36,548 nucleotides of DNA, from NCBI GenBank assembly GCA_002366565.1, contig DFBJ01000002.1, positions 1 to 36,548 on the forward strand. Direction: 5' to 3'. Below the pieces are notes generated by a model, which saw only the letters and a program-made list of their open reading frames with translations, was not told where the DNA came from and did not search any database. Positions 14,838-23,283 of this stretch are shown here, one piece after another. A program made the position numbers and the translations under genes. The DNA is from Bacteriovoracaceae bacterium UBA3083. GTDB taxonomy: Bacteria; Bdellovibrionota; Bacteriovoracia; Bacteriovoracales; Bacteriovoracaceae. The first letter of the stretch is position 1, and each line of letters starts with the position of its first letter.

Positions 14838-17719
14838 CTTTGTCCTCCTCTATCCATCATCACACCATTATTTCTAAGTACATACTCAGGAACAAATCCT
14901 TCTCCAAAGAGAATGGCACTATTATCAGAAGATAGAATTTTACTTTTCTTAATTTGAGTAATGGCCTCTTTTTTAAAGTCAGAAGTTTTGGCCATAAGTG
15001 GTCTAACAAGATTATTCATACTCTTTTTAAACGTATCTACATACTCCTTAGATTTTCCAGGAGGAGTAAAATTACTGATCTCTTTGATTAAATGTGAGTA
15101 TGCATCAATTAGAATCTTGTATGCTTTAATGATTCCCTTTCCTGAACCAATATCCATAGTCTTCACCGCTTCAGCAGTTAATCCATCAAGAGCAAGAAAT
15201 TTCTTTTGTAGAAGTTTGTTAAACTTCTTATCTGGAAAAGCTAGTTCGATATTTTTAAATTGCTGAACTCTTCTTTCTACATTATCTATTTTAATCATTG
15301 CAACTTCATCTAAGGCCTCAAGCTCAAAACTTCTTTTGTTTCTAACTTTTGAGTAGTACTTCAAAATATCTCTTTCAATATTTCGAGCATTACTAACTCT
15401 ACCTGCCGCAAGATAAGCATTTCTAATTCGACCTAATGGATGAATTAACTTTGCGTATACACCTTTAGATCTACTAAGTTTTTGAATTTGCTTTAAAGCA
15501 CTAGTCCAATTTTTCTTTTCAATTTCATATTCTAAGATATCAAGTTCTAATTCATCTAGCTTTGCTGTAGAGATATTACAACGATATGCTCCATCTAAAA
15601 TATCTCTTGCCTTATCACCTTGTTCATTTGCAAGAGCAACAACAATAGCGTTCTTTAAAAAGACTGCTTTATTACTACTTCTTTCTCTACATAGCTTTTC
15701 TAAAACAAGAGAGTAGATCTCCACACTTTCGCTATTTTTTTGATGATCAAAAAGCCCATTAGCAATCACAAGAAATGATCCTTGAAACTTTTTCACATGC
15801 TTAGAAGACATGTGACTTAAAGCTCTCTTTGTCCAGCCGTAACTTCTATAAGTATCTCCTAACTCATGAAATAGAGTAGCGATATTATATGAAGCATTTT
15901 GCTTAGCCCCAGCATCAGAAGTTGGGTCTTTATAAATATGAACGTAAAGAGCTAAGGCCTTCTTCTTATCACCTTTTGAACTAGCCTTTTCAACATTTTC
16001 AAACTGCATAGTAAGCATTGTTAATTTAACTTTCTTTGCAAATTTTGGAGAAACTCTAAATTCACCTGTATTTATTTTTTGAACCCAAGACTTTATGCCA
16101 TTAAGGTCACTTTTCTTCTTATAGTGATCCATAATTTTTGCAAGCATTACTTCTTGAGTTGAGAATTTTCTTGGAAAGCTTCCCTTATAAGAGATAAGTG
16201 TTTTTTCACAAGAAGGTATATCTCCTCGATCAAAGTATAGATTAAAAAGTCTTTGGTAAATCTTATCAGCTTGCTTTGATTTAGAATCTGCACGAAGAGA
16301 GTTAATATAAGCAATTTCTATATACTTATCTTTACTTTTCTTGCTTATATTCTTACCACCTAATGCGGCCATCATACCTTCATTAGATAACTTGATATAT
16401 TTAGCATTATTGATATCTTGCGCTCTTTTTAATGATTCAGAGTACCCTTCTACTGCGCTATTATTCATTCCTGCAGCATAGTAAGTCTCAGCTCCTAAAA
16501 ATGAATATTTGTGTGCATTTAGAGGGTCGTATTTAGCTAGAAGAGTAAAGTATCCTACTGCTAGTTTAGCTTTACTTCTCAGAGTCTTCTTTTGCTTTTT
16601 ATATTGTTTACCACTCACTTGTTTTTGAACAATTCCACTAATTCTTTTCATTTGATATTCAAGTGTTTTTATCTGCTCAGCATTTAGCTTCTTTTGCTCA
16701 TAGTATTTAAATAGTAATTCCGAAACCATTAAATGTTTGTGATACTTTCCGAATCTCTCATAAAGCGTTAAAAGCTTAATATTAATCTCAATGTCTTCTT
16801 CGTCTGACACCTTGTAGTTAAGAGCTTGTTTTAATGTTTTCTCTGCGGGTGAATACTTCCCTCTACTCATAAGATATGTAGAAACCTTTAAAAGGTTTGA
16901 GGCTATATTCTTTCCTATGCTTTTATAAAACTGAACCGCCTGATTTACTCTTCCAGAATCAGTATAAAAATAAGCAAGATCTCTCTCAATTGAGAAACTC
17001 ATATCAATATACTTAGAATTTTTACTTAATTTATAAGCACTTCTCATTAATGAGATTGCTCTCTTCTCTTTTCCTGTTCTGTAGTATGACCACGCAAGGT
17101 TCACACTATCTTTTGTGTACCATTTATCTCTAAATTTTTTATTTCTAAATGCGTTCTCATAAAGAGGTATTGCTTTCTTATACTGCCCTTGATTGAAATA
17201 GATTTCGGCCAAAGCAATTTTAGATCGAGTTGAAGTAAAACTTGTCTTCTTGGAAGATTTAACAGATCTAGAGAAGTAAGTTTGTGCTTTCTTATCTTGC
17301 TGAAACTCTTTTGCGTTGTAGGCCATTATATAATAAACATCAGATCTTCCACTAAACTTAGGAAATTTCTTTAAAATCAACTGACACGTTTTCTGGGCCT
17401 GCACGAAGTAGCTATTTGATTTATTGAAGAACTTTCTTCTATCTATCTTTTGCCTTTTTGAAGGATCAAGTTTAACAAATCTAGAATTTTCTAACTCTTT
17501 TACGAGCCTTGCTTTTTCTAAGAGTAGCTCGGCCATTCTCAATAAAAGATCGGGATTAGAAGTTCTTGTCTGTTTATTTAACCTAGTTACCTCTTTCAGT
17601 TCTAGATCAATAACTTTCACAAGTTCATTTCGTCTATTATTATCGTTAGAAAAACTAGTAAATGAACTAGTAAATAATACGCATATCAATATTGTTTTAA
17701 ATAATTTTTTAAAGAGCAT
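14834..17719 (-). CDS. Large exported TPR-repeat protein (GltD/AgmU-like)
   Basis: 961 residues with an N-terminal signal peptide (KLFKTILICVLFTSSFTSFS), then almost wholly helical TPR-like repeats rich in Lys, Tyr and Ala (for example AEIYFNQGQYKKAIPLYENA near residue 185). It is expected to be a periplasmic scaffold. In Myxococcus the long TPR protein GltD (AgmU) holds this place before gltE and connects the motor to the outer membrane; at 961 residues it is somewhat shorter. It overlaps the upstream gene by 11 nt and the downstream one by 4 nt. GGAG lies about 10 nt before the ATG. Confidence 0.72.
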   Translation of the reverse strand: MLFKKLFKTILICVLFTSSFTSFSNDNNRRNELVKVIDLELKEVTRLNKQTRTSNPDLLLRMAELLLEKARLVKELENSRFVKLDPSKRQKIDRRKFFNKSNSYFVQAQKTCQLILKKFPKFSGRSDVYYIMAYNAKEFQQDKKAQTYFSRSVKSSKKTSFTSTRSKIALAEIYFNQGQYKKAIPLYENAFRNKKFRDKWYTKDSVNLAWSYYRTGKEKRAISLMRSAYKLSKNSKYIDMSFSIERDLAYFYTDSGRVNQAVQFYKSIGKNIASNLLKVSTYLMSRGKYSPAEKTLKQALNYKVSDEEDIEINIKLLTLYERFGKYHKHLMVSELLFKYYEQKKLNAEQIKTLEYQMKRISGIVQKQVSGKQYKKQKKTLRSKAKLAVGYFTLLAKYDPLNAHKYSFLGAETYYAAGMNNSAVEGYSESLKRAQDINNAKYIKLSNEGMMAALGGKNISKKSKDKYIEIAYINSLRADSKSKQADKIYQRLFNLYFDRGDIPSCEKTLISYKGSFPRKFSTQEVMLAKIMDHYKKKSDLNGIKSWVQKINTGEFRVSPKFAKKVKLTMLTMQFENVEKASSKGDKKKALALYVHIYKDPTSDAGAKQNASYNIATLFHELGDTYRSYGWTKRALSHMSSKHVKKFQGSFLVIANGLFDHQKNSESVEIYSLVLEKLCRERSSNKAVFLKNAIVVALANEQGDKARDILDGAYRCNISTAKLDELELDILEYEIEKKNWTSALKQIQKLSRSKGVYAKLIHPLGRIRNAYLAAGRVSNARNIERDILKYYSKVRNKRSFELEALDEVAMIKIDNVERRVQQFKNIELAFPDKKFNKLLQKKFLALDGLTAEAVKTMDIGSGKGIIKAYKILIDAYSHLIKEISNFTPPGKSKEYVDTFKKSMNNLVRPLMAKTSDFKKEAITQIKKSKILSSDNSAILFGEGFVPEYVLRNNGVMMDRGGQR

Positions 17720-19151
17720 TGCCGCTACACTCCGATTTTAGAGAGAATACATAATCACCGAGCTCATCTGCCCAGAACTCTCCATTGAAATTCCAAAAAT
17801 ATTGCTTATCAGTTCTTTTAAGATTTTTAATATCCCCACGACCTCTATTCATAGAGACATCTGGAGAATAAAGACTTTCCTTTCTTCTCGCTAAAACTTC
17901 TAACTTAATATAACTCATATCAAGAAATGTTTTTCTAACTTGATGCCAACCAAGGTGTAGTCTTTTTCTAACGTATGCCCCTACTAAATTTCTCTGAAGT
18001 AGAAGCGCTTCTTTAAGATTTAACTTTAAGATATTTTTCATTCTACTTTTTGGAAGTTTATTAATTACTTCAAACTCATCACGTCCAGTGTGGAAGCTAT
18101 CAAACATCTCTCTAAATGTAGGGTCTCGAGTGATTGATTTTAACATTTTATTTAACAATGTATTTCCACTCTTCTTACCCTTCATTATAGATTTAGAAAG
18201 TAAGTAGAAATACTTATAGTCTTTCCCATGCTTTTTTAGAAAAGACTCTACATCTCTATGGCTTTTCTCATTTTCTTTATAGAAGTCATCTACTACCTTC
18301 AATGTATCTTGCCACAGACAAAGCTCCATATAAGTAAGTGATCTAAGAACATCTATTTCAGGATTAAAAACAAAAGATAAAAATGGAGAATTATAAGTAA
18401 CGAGCTTTCCAAGAGTTCTATTATAGTCTCTCATATAAAAGCTATTCCATGCCTCTTCGAATAAAATCTCTGGCCAGATATGAGAAGATTTCGACAGATC
18501 AAGATAATCAAGATTTGCCAGTTCATACTTCCCTCTTGAGAAGTTAGCTCTTGCCTTACCTACAATACAATAGTCACGATTGATATTGAGCTGTCTCTTT
18601 CTATTTATATTTCCATAATTATTGGTAGACTCAGACTTACTGATACACTCTTCATAGGCCTTAATTGCAGAAGAATACTTCTTAGTGATCGAAAATATTG
18701 ATCCTTCTAAAAATAATGCAAAAGGCTTTGATGGATGATTGCTAGGTATCGTTCCGTTTAACTCTGTTAAAGCTTTTTCAAACTTACTTGTTCTAAAGTA
18801 CTTCTTAGCTAAAATATATTTCAATGTTGGTGCATTTGATTTTGATAAAAAAGAAACAGGTAGGACTTCAAACTGTTTAACTCCAACATTAGAAACAACT
18901 TCATCAATCAATGAATCCAGTTGCTTACTATTTAGACGATTTCCTCTAGCGAGGAGTTCTTTAATATAAGGAATTGAAGCGTAATAGAGCTTCTCCTTAA
19001 CCAAATTTTGAATTACGTTTGGATAATACTTTACACTACCACTACTCTTCTTTAAGTAGCTCCATGCAACATCAGTACTTGCTGCAACGTTAATACTCAT
19101 TATCGCTGCTAATAATATTATTTTTCTCTTCATGAAGAACATCCTGTTCAT
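17709..19151 (-). CDS. Exported helical-repeat protein with conserved Trp-rich C-terminus (GltC/AglT-like)
   Basis: Up to 480 residues, with a signal peptide (MKRKIILLAAIMSINVAAS). Three in-frame ATGs are possible: 19151, 19142 and 19133. AAGGA fits the second and CAGGA the third, so the true start is probably 19142 or 19133. TPR-like helices fill residues about 60-330. The C-terminus carries a striking conserved-looking block, YFWNFNGEFWADELGDYVF, followed by SEC. This type of protein is the GltC/AglT class of periplasmic TPR proteins in Glt-type machines, by my recollection of the family; confidence in the exact paralogue is low. It lies between the barrel gene (6-nt gap) and the GltD-like gene (11-nt overlap). 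Confidence 0.68.
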   Translation of the reverse strand: MNRMFFMKRKIILLAAIMSINVAASTDVAWSYLKKSSGSVKYYPNVIQNLVKEKLYYASIPYIKELLARGNRLNSKQLDSLIDEVVSNVGVKQFEVLPVSFLSKSNAPTLKYILAKKYFRTSKFEKALTELNGTIPSNHPSKPFALFLEGSIFSITKKYSSAIKAYEECISKSESTNNYGNINRKRQLNINRDYCIVGKARANFSRGKYELANLDYLDLSKSSHIWPEILFEEAWNSFYMRDYNRTLGKLVTYNSPFLSFVFNPEIDVLRSLTYMELCLWQDTLKVVDDFYKENEKSHRDVESFLKKHGKDYKYFYLLSKSIMKGKKSGNTLLNKMLKSITRDPTFREMFDSFHTGRDEFEVINKLPKSRMKNILKLNLKEALLLQRNLVGAYVRKRLHLGWHQVRKTFLDMSYIKLEVLARRKESLYSPDVSMNRGRGDIKNLKRTDKQYFWNFNGEFWADELGDYVFSLKSECSGNAL

Positions 19152-19157
19152 CCTTAT

Positions 19158-19868
19158 TTAGAAAGTTATTCCAAGTGCAACTGTTAGGTCGTAATTGCTA
19201 TACATTACGTCTTCTGCTCCAACAGTCTTAGCTTCAGTAGCTGAATAATTAACAGATGTTAGGTCAATTCTTAGATCCCATCTCTCTGAAATATAAAACT
19301 TTGCTCCTATATCCCACATAATTCCTGTATGTGATTCAGTCGTTAAGCTTGTATCTCCACCACTTGTTGTTATTTCATTTCTATTATTAGTTTCTTCTAA
19401 TTTTGCAAAACCAATACCTAGTATCCAATCCATATATATAATTTTATTGAATGTATTAATTTTATTATAAAAAGGAGACCATAAGAACATTGCACCCATA
19501 TAGCTATCTACGATTCTTCTAAATGGAAATGATCCTGGTCCACCTGGATTTCTAACAGATGTTGCTGTTGAATTTTCTTCACCACTATTCATTGAATAAA
19601 CAAATTCAACACCCATTTCTTCTTTAACAAAATAACCTACTCTTCCCTGAAATGCCGTTGCATCAACAAATGCACCAGAAGTAGTCATTCCATATCCTGC
19701 AGTAGCATGTAATCTACCTGCTTTTCGAAATTTTCTATTTTGTAATACGAATACTTCTTTATCTGGATCTAACCAAGAGAAGTCATACGCGTCGCCTTCT
19801 GCTGCATAAGACTGGATAGAGAAAAAGAAATTTACTAATAAAAAAGAGAATACTATGAACTTATTCAT
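19158..19868 (-). CDS. Outer-membrane beta-barrel protein of the glt-like operon (GltA/GltB type)
   Basis: 236 residues with a signal peptide (KFIVFSFLLVNFFFSIQSYAA). The mature part has the alternating pattern of a small beta-barrel, with aromatic-rich strands and a terminal phenylalanine (DLTVALGITF). The opening EVFVLQNRKFRKAGRLHATAG is characteristic of the myxobacterial-type outer-membrane barrel family that includes GltA, GltB and GltH. It is first in the operon and would be the outer-membrane end of the machine. AGGA is about 10 nt before the ATG. An intrinsic terminator lies only 22 nt upstream of the start, so the promoter must be farther back or read through the hairpin. Confidence 0.78.
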   Translation of the reverse strand: MNKFIVFSFLLVNFFFSIQSYAAEGDAYDFSWLDPDKEVFVLQNRKFRKAGRLHATAGYGMTTSGAFVDATAFQGRVGYFVKEEMGVEFVYSMNSGEENSTATSVRNPGGPGSFPFRRIVDSYMGAMFLWSPFYNKINTFNKIIYMDWILGIGFAKLEETNNRNEITTSGGDTSLTTESHTGIMWDIGAKFYISERWDLRIDLTSVNYSATEAKTVGAEDVMYSNYDLTVALGITF

Positions 19869-19890
19869 ATAATACGCGTCCTGCTAAATT

Positions 19891-19913
19891 AAAAAGAGGG
19901 ATTCCTTCCCTCT
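19891..19913 (-). terminator. Terminator after addA and in the leader of the glt-like operon
   Basis: Minus-strand stem AGAGGGA / TCCCTCT (arms 19913-19907 and 19901-19895) with a 5-nt loop is followed by TTTT then AATTT. It ends the addBA transcript, but the next gene's Shine-Dalgarno (19882-19879) begins only 8 nt later. If the glt promoter lies upstream of it, the hairpin is part of the glt leader and could attenuate it. Confidence 0.8.
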
Positions 19914-19965
19914 ATATTCATGGACTTATTCTATCATATCAGTGACTAAGTAAAAACCTGCCAAG

Positions 19966-22900
19966 CTAAAAGTGGCATAAATTTCCAAATGTACACTGCG
20001 AACAATGATCTTGATTAATCATGTCAGGTTTTGAAGTTAATCTCCAATCATTATGAAGAGAGTCTTTTAGCTCTTCATGCGTAAAGATCTTCTCTATATT
20101 TTCTTTCATATCAACAAAAGATAAAACAAGCTTTACAGAAGTGCTCAGGTACTCAGGGTAAAGAATTTGATAGGCATATGCATATGCTTTTAATTGGAAC
20201 CAATAAGGTACTTCTTTTGATTCTTCCCTATTTCCTGTTTTAAAATCCCATATTTCAAGAGAATGATCAGAACTCTTTGGAGTCAAGACCAAATCAGGAG
20301 TACCTGAAATCATTTGGTCAAAGAATGGAAACTTAATCATCTCTTCTGAGATATATTCAAAGTCATCGTTTTTTTGTTTAAGCTCTTCTATTGCCCAATT
20401 AAATGAGTCTATATCTTTCTTAACATTCTTATCAATAAAAGAAGCTGGAGCAATCCAATTTCTTTTAATTGCAAAGCTTAAGGCCTCGTGAATTTCTGTC
20501 CCTCTCGAGGCACTTGAACTAACGACGCCCTCTTCTTCAATTAACTCATTAGACTTAACACCACTATAAACAGTTTCCTTTCCAGTGAGCTCTACTACAT
20601 CTTCTTCAGTAAACTTGCAGACATTCAGTAGATAAAACTTTCTTGGGCACTGAGAAATTGTGGCCAGTCTTGTAACAGAGAGTTCAGAAATAATACCTAA
20701 GCTATTATCGTTACTATGAGCCGATGTAACCCCTAGAGAGTCCATATGAAAGAGAGGAGCTTTTAGTTTCACAAAGTTTACATCAAGTCCTGTAACCTCT
20801 CGCTGGGTTGACTTTATTGTTTCCATAAAATCTACTCTATTAATTAGATCTTCCTCCTGCCATTTTCTTAATCCACAGACCCAACTATTTTTTGCACTTT
20901 GCAGTGGTTCACCGTTTAAAGAGAGATCTGTCCAATAAAGATTTTTCTGAGCTCTAGTGCTGGCCACATAGAAAAGTCTTTTTGATTCAGCGAAGTCTTT
21001 CTTTTTATAAAGTAGTCCTTCATAGATAAATATAGGTGTTGCATAGGCCTTCTTCTGTCTTGAATCTTTCTTCCACTTAAAACTCCAAGGAAGTTTTCCA
21101 AAGAAGCTCATCTCAGGCATAGTTCTTCCATTATTATGGATTCCACCAACAAAGACATTATCAAATTCTAGCCCTTTTGAAGCGTGAGCCGTCATTATTT
21201 GAACACGTTTAGAATCTTTACCGTACTCAAATTCAATTGAATATTTTACATCTGAATACCCTAATAGCTTAATTTGAATTTGCTCTAGGTCATCACCACA
21301 CATATCGCAAAGCTCTTTAACAATTTGTCCGTTATTCTTATGGTTAGAATTTAAAAGACCTACTAAGAAAGAGAATTTCAAGAAAGAGTTATAAACGCCA
21401 AGAGTTAATATATCGGCCTTAAACTGCTCAACTCCATCTTCAAAATTTTCAACAGTAGAGAGGTTAAGTAATTTGAAGTATCCATTAAGATAGAACTTTA
21501 AATTTTCAAGGCTCCCTTCTTCTTTATCTGAAAGAAGAAAATCAATTAAAGTTTTAAAGATAGCTAGGATAGGATCTTCTGCAAGAGGAACTTTTATTTG
21601 GGCAGTAAATCCCACATCACTTTTGATTAATTCATTAATTAAATATTTTGAAGGACTTAAATTCTTATATAGAATACAAACATTCTCATCTGTATTTTTA
21701 ATAATATCTTCTATCTGAACGAAGAAAGATTTAGATTCAAAAATTGAAAAGTCTTCACTCTTAGGCTTTTGTTTTTCTTCAAAGAATTCTCCGACATCGT
21801 ATTTTGAGACTACTATTTTCCCACAGTTCTCATCATTTTTTTCAAATGGAAAGGTTTGATAATCAACTGGGACACTATGTGAGTCTACACCTTCAAAGTT
21901 ATGTCCAATTTTGAACAGGTAATCAAAGAGGTAATTATTCAGATCTATTATATTTGAGTGAGATCTATAGTTATTTGTAAGCTTTAAAGTTTGTGGAGAT
22001 TTCTCCATACAACTTTTGAATACACCTAACTCTCCTCCTCTAAAGCCATAGATGGCCTGTTTCATATCGCCAACAGTGAAGAGTTTATTAAAATCTCCCT
22101 CAATTATATGGCTAAGCATTTCAAATTGAACTTCAGATGTATCTTGAAATTCATCTACGATAAAGTAACTATAATTATTAGAGATATTCTTTCTATTCTC
22201 TTCATTATCTAATGACAGAGACACATAATACTCTAAATCGGAGAATGTAACCCCTGGAATATCTCTATAGTGTTTTTCAATATAGCTAAATATTAAATAT
22301 GTTGAATCCCACCAGCTACGAATATCACCATTTAAGGAACTAAAAGTCAGAGATATATCTTCAGCGTATTTCTTGAGGAATGCTCTAAATTCTTTAACAA
22401 GATTAAAGTGCTCTTCAAGTTCTGGAGTTTTTATTTTTTTACCAGGACCTGTTAACCTTGAAATCTCATCAAACATTGAGAGTGAATACTCAAAGTCTTC
22501 TAAGCTCCACTCTTCTTTATTTGAATACCTAGTCTGAATTTTGTGAAGTACTTGATACCAAGCCTTGTCATTATATTCACTAAAAGGAACAAGATCGATA
22601 GGTTTATTCCATAGTTCATCGACACCAAGGAGGTCCCAGATCTTTGGCCATATATCTGATAGGTCTTTTTCTATTGTTTCAAAGTCTAATTTCTTCCACA
22701 TTAATCTTATTTCAGGAGATCCGAAAATATTCAACATAGACTTAATAATTTGAGAGGAGTTCAATGAAATAATTTTTCTAAATTCCTCACTTGGTATTTC
22801 ATTTAAATGATTTTCAAACCATCGTTCATAGAGCTTCGTAATTTTCTCACGGTACTCACTTTCAGAAATAATACCGATACTCGAAGAAATACCTGGGACA

Positions 22901-23283
22901 AGGCCTTGCCCTATTAATTTATAGCAAAAACCATGAATAGTACTTATTGTCATGAAGTCTATTGCATTCTTTATAATGAGCCAATGTTCAAGGTCTTCTT
23001 CAACAACCTCAATTTGGGCCTCAACTCTTAACAATAGTCTTTCATAAATTTCACCGGCAGCTTTCTTTGTGAAAGTCATTAGAACAATCTTAGAAAAGTA
23101 TGATTGAATACTCTGCTCAAATTCCATTAAATCAAGTTTCTTATTCTCATTGATAAACTTGGTTGCTAAAAAAATCACATGTTCAACTAAAACGAATGTT
23201 TTACCTGATCCGGCTCCAGCACTTAGCAGCACTCCACCAGTATGTTCAATAGCCAACTTTTGTTCTGAATTAGGTGCTCTCAT
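19966..23283 (-). CDS. addA: Helicase-nuclease AddA (UvrD-type, with C-terminal Fe-S PD-(D/E)XK nuclease)
   Basis: ATP-dependent helicase and nuclease of the RecBCD-like AddAB complex that processes DNA double-strand ends for RecA. SF1 motifs are all visible: Q motif NSEQKLAIEH, Walker A SAGAGSGKT (about residues 21-29 from this start), DEFQDTSE (about 375), GDMKQAIYGFRGGE, NNYRSH, TAHASKGLEFD and YVASTRAQKNLYW. The C-terminal nuclease has GTPDLVL, WDFKTG and WFQLKAYAYAY. Cysteines CPRKF and the terminal C-x2-C-x5-C suggest a 4Fe-4S cluster. I prefer the ATG at 23283, which overlaps the addB stop as TAATG and has GAGGG upstream; an ATG 21 nt earlier lacks a Shine-Dalgarno. Confidence 0.9.
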   Translation of the reverse strand: MRAPNSEQKLAIEHTGGVLLSAGAGSGKTFVLVEHVIFLATKFINENKKLDLMEFEQSIQSYFSKIVLMTFTKKAAGEIYERLLLRVEAQIEVVEEDLEHWLIIKNAIDFMTISTIHGFCYKLIGQGLVPGISSSIGIISESEYREKITKLYERWFENHLNEIPSEEFRKIISLNSSQIIKSMLNIFGSPEIRLMWKKLDFETIEKDLSDIWPKIWDLLGVDELWNKPIDLVPFSEYNDKAWYQVLHKIQTRYSNKEEWSLEDFEYSLSMFDEISRLTGPGKKIKTPELEEHFNLVKEFRAFLKKYAEDISLTFSSLNGDIRSWWDSTYLIFSYIEKHYRDIPGVTFSDLEYYVSLSLDNEENRKNISNNYSYFIVDEFQDTSEVQFEMLSHIIEGDFNKLFTVGDMKQAIYGFRGGELGVFKSCMEKSPQTLKLTNNYRSHSNIIDLNNYLFDYLFKIGHNFEGVDSHSVPVDYQTFPFEKNDENCGKIVVSKYDVGEFFEEKQKPKSEDFSIFESKSFFVQIEDIIKNTDENVCILYKNLSPSKYLINELIKSDVGFTAQIKVPLAEDPILAIFKTLIDFLLSDKEEGSLENLKFYLNGYFKLLNLSTVENFEDGVEQFKADILTLGVYNSFLKFSFLVGLLNSNHKNNGQIVKELCDMCGDDLEQIQIKLLGYSDVKYSIEFEYGKDSKRVQIMTAHASKGLEFDNVFVGGIHNNGRTMPEMSFFGKLPWSFKWKKDSRQKKAYATPIFIYEGLLYKKKDFAESKRLFYVASTRAQKNLYWTDLSLNGEPLQSAKNSWVCGLRKWQEEDLINRVDFMETIKSTQREVTGLDVNFVKLKAPLFHMDSLGVTSAHSNDNSLGIISELSVTRLATISQCPRKFYLLNVCKFTEEDVVELTGKETVYSGVKSNELIEEEGVVSSSASRGTEIHEALSFAIKRNWIAPASFIDKNVKKDIDSFNWAIEELKQKNDDFEYISEEMIKFPFFDQMISGTPDLVLTPKSSDHSLEIWDFKTGNREESKEVPYWFQLKAYAYAYQILYPEYLSTSVKLVLSFVDMKENIEKIFTHEELKDSLHNDWRLTSKPDMINQDHCSQCTFGNLCHF

